Shown here piece by piece: positions 22,991 to 34,245 of a stretch of DNA of 64,000 nucleotides. Where the stretch lies: positions 1,054,001-1,118,000 of the forward strand of contig JAHLEZ010000010.1 of NCBI GenBank assembly GCA_020726505.1, written 5' to 3'. A program made the position numbers and the translations under genes. The notes under the pieces are model-generated. The model had not been told where the DNA came from. It did not search any database and saw only the letters and a program-made list of their open reading frames with translations. Numbering within the stretch: position 1 is the stretch's first letter; the number at the start of each line of letters is the position of its first letter. Source of the stretch: Leptodontidium sp. MPI-SDFR-AT-0119 (Eukaryota > Ascomycota > Leotiomycetes > Helotiales > Leptodontidiaceae).

Positions 22991-25989
22991 ATGGTTGATT
23001 TTCCCATTCGACTTTCCAGAGTTCGGCCTCGCGTCGTCTCGATCGCTCTCTCGCTGTCATTGTTTCTTTCGGCTTCTGAACATTTCGATTTCATTATTGC
23101 AAGGGTTGTACGATAATTCTATCTGGCAAGGCTTCGGATTCGCGGTGTACTGTACCACAATCCTGACGGTTTGATGCCTCACATACGGCTATATTTCTCC
23201 TCTCTGTACCTGGTGCGGAAGGATGCTTCATCTCATAGGAGTCTCGATACATGTATCGTTCACATGACTACAGCGATATTGCATCTTTTCGCTTTTCCTT
23301 CATGAAAGTGGTTTGCTGTAGGGTTCTTTTGTTTCCTTTTCGAATTGAGGGAGAATATGGTGGTTGTGATAAGGGGGTTTCTGAGATACTGCCGCTGGTA
23401 TTCCTTTTGCTCTTCTCACGGTGGAAGGTACTAGAATAAAGAGATGAGGGTTTACTAGACATGAGGTAGTCAAGCATTAGGTCAATGTCAAGACATGGAA
23501 TTACAATGGATTTCTCTTTCTGAAGCGACTTACTTGGTCACCCGATGCCTCTGAGCACCGCATTGCTTGATCGCATATCGCTGTGTGTATGAGCTCCGAT
23601 TCAAGTACGTCCATCGTTTAGGGGGTTCTAGATGCCATCCTAAAAGTTGCTAGTATCCATCATCCAATCATTGGGCCTTCCAGTCATCGAGGCGATGAGC
23701 AGGTTAGTGTCGGCATTTACAACAAGTATCTAGTCAAGTGATGTTCAAGAGGGTGTGGAAGCTTTGATTTACGTCTTGTCCGCTGTTTCTTTTCCTCTCA
23801 TACGGCGAAAGTGCTTGAGTGCTTGAACATACCTTTTTCTTCTTCTGGAGAATTGCTTCTCTTTTGAAGTAGTTTTCTTTTGGGGTGGAGTGGAGGGATC
23901 GGTTTGATTGGTTTAAGTCAGTAATACTTTATTATCTACACATCTGAGGCAAGTTCTTTGCGGATGGCGCCATAGTGGGCTGTGGGCTGTATTTTATGGG
24001 GAGTGATGAAGAGGAATTATTGGGTGGTGGGAGTCGGTGGTGGTCGTTAGTGAGTTGCTGCACCGAGGAGTGAGTGAGTGCGTGAGTGGTGGTGGCAATT
24101 ATTGTTCTAGAAGGGAAGGAGAAGGAATGGGGGGCTTTCTTGGCGTCGGCTTGTTTAGGGATTGGATGGGAAGGGGGATTTTGAGGGGTTGGGGTTGGGA
24201 TTGGGGTTGATAGGTTTACCGTGTGTGAGGTGTGTATAGGGAGCTAATAAATGGGTAATAGCTCTTCGTTGTTCCGATTTTTTGTTTGGCTGTAGGGTAG
24301 GAGGATTTACTGTACGGAGTACTGTGCTCCTGTCATGTTACCTAGTTGAGGACCAAGATGTGATCGACTTCGCGGGGTTCAGTGAGGGAGGGATGGGAGA
24401 GGAGATCCTGGTACGATGAGATCATAGGGGATGAGATGAGATGGATTGGTAATTCTTCTGTTTCAGGAAAACCGAAGTGCATGCTTTACATGCGTGGATG
24501 GGGATATTCCGAGGCTGCCTTCATAGGTACACTAAGGGGAGAGAGGTTGGAAAGAAGAGAGAGGAGAGGAGAGGGTTGACGGTAGAGCTTTCCGCCGACT
24601 TGTGATTGATTGTTGGACGGGTTGGAGTTGAGTGAGAAGAGATCGTGAATTGACCAGTGGAGGGGAAGAGGAGGGAAGGGGAATTGACGAGTTATCGAGG
24701 ACTTTCCTTTGGTAGGGTATCTCTGGCTGCATGTGGCTGGGTGTGTGGAGATGTGTTTTGCCGGGTCGAGAGATGGATGGGAGAGGCGGACAGGAGGCCG
24801 GCGAGAGTAAGGTTTGCGCCGCGGGAGAGGGCCGATGGATGAGTCCGTAGTACGAAGTACCTAGGTAGGTACGCAAGAAAAGAGGCGGAGCTGCTGACAG
24901 GAAGAAGCATATGAAATGATTGAGGGCATTGTTTGTAATTCAATTACATATTGCAAGAGTTGGAGGAGGAGAAGTATTGTAATTGTAATTGTAAAAGGAG
25001 GAACGGAGTGCAAGGAGGAGTGGATGTGATTAGTATCGAAATCCGGTTCCAAGGCTTTGGTTGAAGCCATCGAAATCCTCGCAGCTTCTTCCGAGGAGGG
25101 CTGAGCTATTGGCACTGCACTGCACTGCTGCATGGCGGCAATAGAGAGACCATGAAGAGCGAACTGGTACGCATTCGGACGAGAGAGCCAATACTCTGCT
25201 TCCTTCTTGTAGGAATTGGTTTCCTTCCTCTGCTTCCTTTGCGGATTTTGTTAAGAGTGTTGTATTGTCTCATCCTCTTTGACAGCTTCAACACCAACAG
25301 CCAATCAGCAATTGATCGAGCCAATTATTGTCTTGTGTTTCTTGTGCGCCTAATAATGAAAGCATTGACGTTATTGTGATTATTATTGAGTTCACCCCGC
25401 GATACGAACTTTAGAAGGGCTAGAGTTGGACTTGGAGTTTTAGTGGTGGCGGCGAGACCATCGGATCGCCCCCTTTCTGGCCCGTTCAGGCTTCTCCAGC
25501 GCAGCTTCCACATTGATAATCCGCGCCGAGAGAGATAGATAGCAGCGACCAACAATGCACTACACTACACACCCTACGCTCCACCAAGAAGTGTCCTGTC
25601 CTCCCACCAATCCATTTCTCCCACTCTTTTCTCGAATCTCCGAATAGTGTCGTTGTCTGTCGTGTTTGCACTCTGCTATATCACCTCATCAGCAGACTCG
25701 CGGCCTCCTGAATTCAGATGGCCCAGTAGCGATAGCAATCACCTACTGCGCCACGGCACCCCGAAACCCAGAGCCACTTTTCACCAGGCGAGCTTAGGAA
25801 CATCGCCCAGTCTGATTGATAAGTGACTACGAGGCACGGTCCACAACTGTCAACGGCGACAAGACAAGACGACCCATCTATTATTCACCTCCTCCTCCTC
25901 CTCCGTTCCGTTCTCACTTCACTCCCTACTCGACAGCCACTCTTCGAGTACCGCATTGCAGCTGTTGTTAACGCTGCTGCGAATTCTCG
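22991..25989. other. Long intergenic region before the AGC kinase gene
   Basis: About 3 kb with no convincing gene. It holds a G-quadruplex candidate (24174-24206), a GTACGGAGTAC palindrome (24312-24322), a GTACCTAGGTAGGTAC element (24857-24872) and an ATTGTA triplicate near 24980. The last few hundred bases are CT-rich (CTCCTCCTCC near 25889), typical of a leader for the kinase. Confidence 0.5.
24174..24206 (+). other. G-quadruplex candidate, G4 tracts with short loops
   Basis: The stretch 24185-24206 has GGGG, GGGG, GGG and GGGG tracts with TT, TT and ATT loops, preceded by GGGGG at 24174. It lies 1.8 kb upstream of the kinase gene. Confidence 0.75.
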
Positions 25990-28058
25990 ATGACGGCACT
26001 CTTTCACGGCTCGTCCCCGACTTCGATCCCCAACGAGAAACGAGCCTTCTCGGGTATCTCGATGTCGTCCAACAAGCACCCCAACGGCCACAGCCCGTTC
26101 CCGCAGAAGCTGAAGAACTTCTTCCGGATCAATAGTTTGGGTAGCAATGATGAGAAGAAGGATGGTTCGATGAAATCCGAGAGCAAAAGCTCCTTCCGAC
26201 AATCCAAGTTCTTTCCCGGCTCAGGACGTAATCGATCCACAACCGTCGCCAGTGAGGGCAATGCCTTGGATGATGGAGTCAGTCCTACGGCTCATGCCAA
26301 CCCATACTTCGCACACCAGGGGCCTCCTGCGTTACGACACCACAATGAAGGTTCGGTTCCTCCGAGCCCACCTGATACCCCGACCTTTAAAGTTGATGCC
26401 GTCTCAGGTGCCAACGATCAGGCCACAATTGCTGGGAAGGAAGAGTTGGCACGGAAGTTGAGGAGGGTAGCAAGTGCTCCAAATGCACAGGGACTGTTCT
26501 CAAAAGGCAAAGGAAGTGGTGATAGGCCTGCCACAGCTGAGCTTGGTAAGGAGCCATTGGCACATAATGCCAGCACTAGCATGTTATCCTTGGTGGATTC
26601 CAAGTCGAACGGAGCCACTCTCGGTGCGCCTGCACAAGATAGTCTAGGAGCTTTGCAACCACCCAATCTGCGAAATACAATGGCTTTTAGGAGGACATAC
26701 AGCTCGAATTCCATCAAAGTCCGGAATGTGGAGGTTGGACCAGGAAGTTTTGATAAGATCAAGTTGATTGGAAAGGGGGATGTAGGGAAGGTGTATCTGG
26801 TGCGAGAGAAGAAGAGCAGCAGGTTGTATGCTATGAAGGGTGCGTATTGAAAATGGCGTAGGCAGGATATGGCTGACAAATTGCAGTATTGAGCAAGAAG
26901 GAGATGATCAAGCGGAATAAGATCAAGAGAGCTTTGGCAGAGCAGGAAATCTTGGCCACGAGCAATCATCCGTTCATCGTTACGCTATACCACTCTTTCC
27001 AATCGGAGGATCATCTATATCTGTGTATGGAGTACTGCAGTGGTGGAGAGTTCTTCCGAGCCTTGCAGACTCGCCCTGGAAAGTGCATACCAGAAGATGA
27101 TGCTAGGTTTTATGCTGCGGAGGTTACGGCTGCTTTGGAGTATCTTCATCTGATGGGATTCATCTACAGAGATTTGAAGCCAGAGAGCAAGTTTTCCCCG
27201 TCTCTGAGTCAGTGCCTTGCTAATTGTATCAGATATTCTGCTTCACCAATCTGGACATATTATGTTGTCAGATTTCGATCTTTCCAAGCAATCTGACCCT
27301 GGTGGAAAGCCAACCATGATTCTTGGCCGCAATGGTGCAAATGTCAACTCATTACCAACAATTGACACAAAGTCCTGCATAAATAACTTCCGGACGAACT
27401 CCTTTGTTGGGACGGAGGAATACATTGCCCCTGAGGTCATCAAGGGATGTGGACATACAAGTGCGGTAGATTGGTGGACTCTGGGTATATTGATCTACGA
27501 GATGTTGTATGGAACGACCCCTTTCAAGGGGAAGAACCGTAACGCTACGTTTGCCAATATCCTGAGAGATGATGTTCCATTCCCAGAGCATTCTGGAACT
27601 CCACAAATCTCCAAGTAAGTTGAGAAGAAATTGGTCACCTGGATCTGGCTTGCTAATACATTTACAGTTTGTGTAAGTCCTTGATTAGGAAACTTCTCAT
27701 CAAAGATGAGAACCGCCGACTTGGCGCTCGAGCTGGAGCTTCTGATGTCAAAACCCACCCCTTCTTCCGTACCACCCAATGGGCCCTGATTAGACACATG
27801 AAACCACCGATGATTCCACACCAAGGACGAGGTATCGATACAGTCAACTTCCGAAATGTGAAGGAGAGCGAGAGTGTCGATATCAGTGGAGGTAGAGCGA
27901 TGATGCCCATGCCTAAAGGTGTCCCTCTCGATTCTGGCTTGGCAACACCAGGTGGTGAGGTCTTAGATCCATTCGAGGAGTTCAACTCAGTTACGTTGCA
28001 TCACGACGGAGATGACCATCAAACCGAAGATCTGAATAACGGACGATACGATCATTGA
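25990..28058 (+). CDS. nrc-2: AGC kinase of the nrc-2 / flippase-kinase (FPK1, KIN82) family
   Basis: Exons 25990-26839, 26887-27186, 27233-27614 and 27668-28058 encode 640 residues. An N-terminal Ser/Pro-rich region (1-255) precedes the kinase domain: glycine loop Gly-Lys-Gly-Asp-Val-Gly at 261-266 and catalytic Lys283. These are followed by Tyr-Arg-Asp-Leu-Lys-Pro-Glu-Asn, an Asp-Phe-Asp in place of Asp-Phe-Gly as is usual in this family, and Gly-Thr-Glu-Glu-Tyr-Ile-Ala-Pro-Glu. In yeast the orthologues phosphorylate aminophospholipid flippases; in Neurospora nrc-2 represses conidiation. The insert between Asp-Phe-Asp and the Ala-Pro-Glu motif is typical. Intron 2 (27187-27232) begins GC rather than GT: only a GC-AG reading gives the Asn of Lys-Pro-Glu-Asn and keeps the frame. 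A Phe-Glu-Glu-Phe near the end may be the hydrophobic motif. Confidence 0.96.
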
Positions 28059-28440
28059 GGGGGAACATTCGTTGGTGAACCATCTTCTACTATTTTCCTG
28101 AAGTGGTGGTTTTTGTTTGAGTATAGACCATTCATTGTGTTGCGAGACGCGGAAAAAGTTGCTTGCTTTGCTGCGCGTATTCAATTGACGTTTGCGAGAG
28201 AGGGATGGTTCACAGCAAGCTCAAACTTGTGCTTTGGTCATCGAATAGTTTTCTCCTATTTCCTTGGCTGTCTCGAGGCATTTGAAATGGTGTGAAGGAG
28301 CTGGGTGGTGCAGTGTTCTTTTTACGGAGGCATTTTGACACTGGACTTTTCCCCCGAGATGAAGTGGAAATGGAACGAGAGGAGAGGATGGGAAGAGAGG
28401 AAAGGCACGCAAACGACGCGTGGACGACTGGCTGGCGCAC

Positions 28441-28465
28441 AACGCAACGCAACGCAACGCAACGC
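28441..28465. repeat. Microsatellite, AACGC x 5
   Basis: Five exact copies of the pentamer AACGC lie about 400 bp past the kinase stop codon. Confidence 0.9.
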
Positions 28466-28798
28466 ACGACTACGCAACACTGGCATAGCATGCATTCATC
28501 AATCGATCGATCGTGGGGTAAATCTTTGTGTTCTTCTGTTTTTGGGACTGGCTGACTGGGTTGCATTTGTACATATGGCTTCTTATGGGCAAGCAATATT
28601 CCTTCTTTCCAGGGGAAGTTAGCGAGTGGGTTGGTTGTGAGGTGGGAAACTACTTACTCCTTTTTACTACTTGAGAGAAACGAAGGAAAAAGGAAGGAAA
28701 GGAAATTGCTACTGCCTCTGCTTTATGGGATTTGGGAAGGTGTGCAAAGGAATGGAATCAATGAAATGGGCGTTTGATATTTTGATCTTGACTCTATT

Positions 28799-28821
28799 CT
28801 TCGTCTTCGTCTTCGTCTTCT
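28799..28821. repeat. Microsatellite, CTTCGT about 4 copies
   Basis: About four copies of the hexamer CTTCGT (CTTCGTCTTCGTCTTCGTCT) run into a CTTTTA repeat. It is intergenic. Confidence 0.85.
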
Positions 28822-29245
28822 TTACTTTTACTTTTACTGACGGTTAGTTGTGTAAATGAAAGAACTTTTTCTCTCGCTCTTGTTAAATGGAGGACTTGTT
28901 GCGGGGTGTGAGTGGGTGAGTTGAAGTGATGGGGGTGACTTGGTGACTTGTGTGTTGTAAGTTGAAAGTCGTATGCTCATGTCATATTGCATTGTATCGT
29001 TTCTGAGCTCATATCTGGCGTGGAAGAAGAGTCCGAAGAGACATTATAAGTAAGTGAGTAAACAAATCAATTCGTGGTGGCTAAGTTCAGTTGAGAATAT
29101 CATCTCAGCCTTTGATTAAGTTTACTGGAATCTTTCCTGGTCGTGGGTTTCGGGTCTGGGCTCTTTGAGCCTGGACCCCTTCCCCCCCTACTCATTGATT
29201 AGTTATGGAGTCTAATAGAAGATGGCTGGTGTGCCCCGTGTTGAA

Positions 29246-29396
29246 TTGGACTTGGACTTGGACTTGGACTTGGGTTTGGGTTGGGGGTTTGTTTGACTTG
29301 ACTTGACTTGAGTTGAGTTGTGTTGAGTTGTGTTGAGTTGTGTTGAGTTGTGTTGAGTTGTGTTGAGTTGTGTTGAGTTGTGTTGAGTTGTGTTGG
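29246..29396. repeat. Compound minisatellite, TTGGAC then TGTTGAGTTG x 7
   Basis: Four TTGGAC hexamers (29246-29269) pass through a TTTGGG stretch and TTGAC pentamers into seven exact copies of the decamer TGTTGAGTTG (29321-29390), with degenerate copies on both sides. The units look like successive variants of a TTGAN core. It lies between the 3' ends of two convergent genes. Confidence 0.93.
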
Positions 29397-30032
29397 GGTT
29401 GTGAGATCGTTTTCCAGACAATCTTCGATCTTACCATGCATATAGTATAGCAGCAATTCGACAATTATATGCTTTGACAAGAGTATATATGGCGAGTCTT
29501 GAAAATGCTAAGCATCGCAGCAATACAATTCTGGCTTCCCTTGCACGCTATCATTGTTCAACAAGGAGGGGTTCAAAAAATTAATTAAGCGAAGCAGGGC
29601 ATGTATGTCATCATCCAAGTTCTGAAAGGTAAGTCTCAGAGGCCAAATCAATACTTGATATCAACATACATTCTTAACTACATAAAAACCTTCCCACAAT
29701 ACCAAAATTTAAATTACAATAATCTAAAATTATAGCCAAAATCATCCTTTCCATTTCGGGGTTGGTGTCTCGGCTACCGCTGGACTGATGTAACTTTCTT
29801 GCAACGTCCTCCCTTCGATTAGTACGCTCAACACTTGTATCACAAACAATTCATTCTTGCACTGTATGATGTAGTACGATGCAGTTATCATTATTTTGTT
29901 AATGTTTATCATATCACTCGCTCTCCTGATGCAGGCGCGGTGGCAATCTGTGTCAACCCATACTCCGAAGAATTCCTATCCAAGTACACCTTCGCGCCTT
30001 CATCACGCTCTCGCTTTTCTCTGAATGTCCCG

Positions 30033-31215
30033 TCATGAAGCATTTGTCTGCCTCGAGCCGCGTCTCCTCGTAGCTGGTCCAGTGACCGGTTTCGCCTTGG
30101 GTTGGATTTGTTGGAAGTCTGATCATTGTTAGCCTGCGAGTCTTGTTCATGTCGATGAATTACGTACCTGATTGAATGCTCTCGAGAGTTTCGCTCTTCG
30201 TCATGACCGATCTACTTATTGCTTCCATGCCGTTGCCATTCAAGATGATGCTTCCACCCATAGCCAGCTTCTCAAACGCTCCTACGCGTGTCTTCAAAGT
30301 ATCGACCTCGCTACCAAGTCTTTGTGTGGTCTTCTCCAGATGCTGGATGTATTCGAGGGCTCTCATTAAGATCGCGGCTTTGCCGTACTTCTGCTGGCTG
30401 GATTTGCCGTCACCCTCGCCGTCGGATTCTTCGTCGCCGATGTTGTCATTTGGTCCGCAAAGAGATGGTACACCTTCCCGAAGCGATTCGATCTTCGCGT
30501 TCAAGTTCGTTCGATATCTCTTCTCGATAGCATTGTGACCCCGCTTCCTGGACTGGCATAGTGCGTTGCTCGGAAGTTCTCCTAGATCAATGGATTTGCG
30601 TTTGTTGTTCTTGCGTGTGCGTACTTCCGGCTCAGGGGAAGGGGAAATCGAATCCGACTCCGCTGGTGATGTAGGTGCAGAAGCAATCTTGATATTTGAA
30701 AGAGCTTGATATGGCATAGCGATATCCTGCAGGCTTCGTTCCTCGGCTTCGGTGAGCGAAGAGAATCCGCGGTATGATCTGCGAGGTTCTTGTTGCATCT
30801 GGCCTTGTGTTGGATATGATGCGGTATCTGGGTAGAGAGAAGGAGCAGTTCGGCTGGCCACCGAGCCCATTGATGTTGGTGGTGTGTCTTCGAGCTCAAA
30901 CGGAGCATCTGCAAACGGGAATTCGGTCACAGCATCGTATTTCGTCGACATGTTGACGCCTGAACTCTCAAGGCCCATTGCCCAGGTGTCTGGAGATGAA
31001 GTGCTGCTTTCCAAATTTTCGTTGTTTTCAATTGAGGTAGGGAGGAGTTCCGTCGTTGCACTTTCCCATTTCATCCATTCATCCCATTCTTCGAGGCCGA
31101 GCCCTTCGTTGAAAGCTTTATCGAAGACGTTGGTGTCTGGGTTGCAGAGACCTCTGGGCGTGATAGTTACGCCGTTGCTATCGTTCTGGCGGAAGCTCAG
31201 GTTTCTTGATGGCAT
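30033..31215 (-). CDS. SREBP-like bHLH transcription factor without membrane domain
   Basis: Exons 30168-31215 and 30033-30118 (49-nt GTACGT/CAG intron, CTAAC branch) encode 377 residues. The bHLH region spans about 224-297: the basic helix reads Lys-Arg-Gly-His-Asn-Ala-Ile-Glu-Lys-Arg-Tyr-Arg-Thr-Asn-Leu. The tyrosine replacing the usual arginine is the hallmark of the SREBP class, which binds both E-boxes and sterol-regulatory elements. The loop is long and acidic (Asp-Glu-Glu-Ser-Asp-Gly-Glu-Gly), and helix 2 runs into a short leucine-zipper-like stretch. The protein ends about 80 residues after the bHLH with no transmembrane segment, so it would not be membrane-tethered like SREBP/Sre1. 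The N-terminal half is acidic and Ser/Pro-rich, plausible as an activation domain. Its targets are unknown. Confidence 0.92.
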
Positions 31216-34200
31216 CCTGGAAGTGATTTGAGGTTATGTGCTGAAGTGGCAGGTAAAGAAGCTGAGGAGGATGATACACGGGCTGAGATTGGAGCCGATA
31301 AGGTCAATTTTGGGGATGTATGAAAAGAGGATCGACAAGATATAAGCCCTCTGACGTGGTGTGGAGGTAAAAAGGAGGAAAGAGGGGTATTAGGGATGGA
31401 GATCCCCGATGGCATGGAGAAGAAGGGAGATGGATCCCCAAAATCTCGATGGCCTCGGCCTTGATAGCCAGCCCATAAATTCGTGCCCGGGGGTCAAAAG
31501 GCATTCTCTGGGACTGCGATGGTACATGCATCGGAATCTTTGGACCCTTTGGACCCTTTGGACCGTCGGCAAGAATGTGGCTGGCCAGAAAGTCCGGTGC
31601 TGTTTGAAAAGCCAGCCCCCAGCCGAATTGGGCTCAGCGTGATGCAAGTAACTGATCTCGACGCCGTAACTGGCTCGATGGCATTCTTCTATCTGCACTT
31701 GCCCGGCTGTACAGTACGCCTCACCAGTTTTCTGGAGAGGGGTTACAGCGGGGCCAGACGCTTTCCCACGAGTTTCTCTCATGAAGTACAGACTAGCAAC
31801 CCTTTCCCCCCCTCCCCAATACCACAACAACACTCCTCGATTTGTGCAACGGGTCACTCCCAAATCTGTACAGCGCAATCCAAGCAGGCAAGCATGCAAT
31901 TAACCAAGCATTGCACTTGAACCAGAGGCTGCTTCCACGAGCTACAGAGCTTCGTTAAAGCAGCTTTCTCGATCTCCCCTCTCATCTTCTGGCTTCTGGC
32001 TTTTCCCACGTCATTGTTCGGGGTCCAGCCCGTGCATGCAGGGATCTGTGGACCCTGAATACACCCTGGATCCTTACAGGACCCTTAAAATGGCAGTTCC
32101 TTGCTCCAGCCTAAACAAATTCGTGAATCGAGACCAACAGCCAACAACAAACAGCTCACGAAAACGGCCCATTCCCATACCTGTACGACTACCCTGAGAT
32201 TGTTCACCAACGCGCAACTCGGCAGCCACCCCAAGACGAATCATCTTGTGTGCATTGGACAATGTAGTGGTCTCGATGAACGGCAGCGGATCGGGTTTTA
32301 CCTGTGCGAGGCCGAGGATGTCAGACATTCGAGAATTGCAGATTCTTCCAGTCAATTTAATTGTCAGGCGCAGTATCATGGTCTAGAACCTTCCTTAAAA
32401 TACCGTGTAACTAACTTACGAGTCGCGAGAAACTCGGAGAGTTGAAATGAGGCTCACCCAGGGAGACAGCTTTGGCAGCTCGATTAGGTGGCCTGCTTAC
32501 GAGCTATCAATAGCTTTCGAAGCTCTGGTCTTACACCACGACCTACATCTACTTTTGAGCCTATGAAGGTGTTTCCTTATTCGCTCAGACAACGACCGAA
32601 AACTGTCAGAGTGGGCGTGAAATCGCAATGCGTTTTTATCATATTTCGGCCTCTTTCACCGCTGTCAAACTGCTAGAGTTTGAGACACAGCGGGGGCCAT
32701 GACGTCACTGAACATACACATCCCACGTCCCATGTGCTAATCTGCACCTCCCCTCACAATACATGCGGGTCGTATCACAATATTGTATACGAAGAAGGTG
32801 TACAGTACATCCGACTTTGAAGTGATTAAATGGCATCGAAACACGTCTGCATTTCGTTCCAACTTTAAGAGGACATTATGTCCAACTTATTGACCCGACT
32901 TGTGACTGGCAACATGATACCTCCCCTTCTTCCTATCCTGAGGGTGCGGCGGTAGCGTTGTATGTACTTTGTCGTTTACCTGTGCCGTAATCGTGCTGCA
33001 GTGGCAAAAGGCAAAAGGTCTTTGACGGTCTAGACTCGGAGTCCATCCATTGATACGCCTAGACTGAGCTCCCCCAGCAGATTTACTTGATGTGCATATG
33101 ATTCCGGTTGGAAAGGTCCTGCCTGCATCCCTGTTTGAACTTTGAACTCTGGTCAGTGACTCGGTGCTCGAAACCATTCAGGTAACCGCATGCCCCACGG
33201 GGTTGAACTTATATAGAGAGTAAAGGAAACGAAACTCCGTTGGAGAGTGAAGAATGGCGGAGGTGGGTTGTCAAAGGAGGGGTCCGCTAAGTAAATGACC
33301 TTGCAGCGAAGGCGGAAAGCTCGTCGACGATACGGCCAAGGGGAAGAATTCCATCTGCCGAGAGATCGGACCCCCCAGAGCTAGATCCCAGTACCGTACT
33401 CCAAGCAAGCAAGAAAGTATTGTATCACACCATATAGAAAACAAGCATAACAAGCGTTAAGCTAGTTGCAAAGTTCGAATCTCTTTGCAAATCAGTCCAT
33501 TATTACTAACTTACCTAGTTACTCTAGCCTGGGTACGTAATACTTACTACCGCTCCTAAGTCTTTTGTAGAGAATGATATGGGATATTTGAAGAGTCGTG
33601 AGTGTGAGGCTATAGAATTTGAACTAACGCCAATATGCTATGCCATGTTGTTCAGGTCGGAGTGGTATCATGCTATCGACCTCAATAAAAAGTGGCCGAT
33701 TGAGGCACGTGCAGAACACCAAAGTCAACGTACGTACCAAGGGAACAATTTCTCGACACACAATAAATTAAATCAATATCTGTCATCCAGATCACTTCGA
33801 AAATAGCTCTTCGATCTTTTCCTAACCTTTTATTTATCTTTTATTAGAGTGTCGTGGCTGAAAACACAATATTCTCGCATCTGAGTATCTCGCCAAAATC
33901 GGCCACCTTTTACTGCAGTCGATAGGTCATGCAATGATGCAAGTCATAACCCAGGAGCCGGCTTGCTGGATCAGCGTTAGTATCATTTGGCAGTAGATCA
34001 CTTCCTTGGGTGGCTACATGGACGGCTCGAGTGTGTGGGGGAGCCAGGGTTTGGTTCGTGATGCTGGTATACCTTTTGGGATCTGTAAAAGAACATGTTC
34101 GGCACGATATAATGGATAAAGACTCGTACTAAACTAGCAGAGAGAGTCAACGTAAGGGAAGAAAGTGTATCATCAGGATGAGACCTTTATCAACAGGTCT

Positions 34201-34245
34201 TTGAAAACCTTAGAATCTGTATTCGTAGAATGGAGATGATCTAGA
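31216..34245. other. Long intergenic region upstream of the bHLH gene
   Basis: About 3 kb between the bHLH start and the 3' end of the UCS-chaperone gene, both on the minus strand. The only repeat seen is a triplicated CTTTGGACC (31541-31564). Short open frames show no motif. The first kilobase is probably promoter and leader of the bHLH gene. The rest is unexplained. Confidence 0.5.

Larger units (their letters stand above)
28059..30032. other. Intergenic between convergent kinase and bHLH genes, repeat-bearing
   Basis: Nearly 2 kb between two gene 3' ends. It holds three simple repeats listed separately and AT-rich stretches near 29640-29740. The open frames through the repeats only translate the tandem units and are not genes. 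Confidence 0.6.

Noticed and set aside
29192..29480. Open frames of Asn-Thr-Thr-Gln-His repeats in three minus-strand frames
   Set aside because: All three frames only translate the decamer minisatellite, which is open in every frame.
31390..31899. 169-codon minus-strand frame with an overlapping 145-codon plus-strand frame
   Set aside because: Both frames overlap a CTTTGGACC repeat and lack domain features. The context fits the bHLH promoter.
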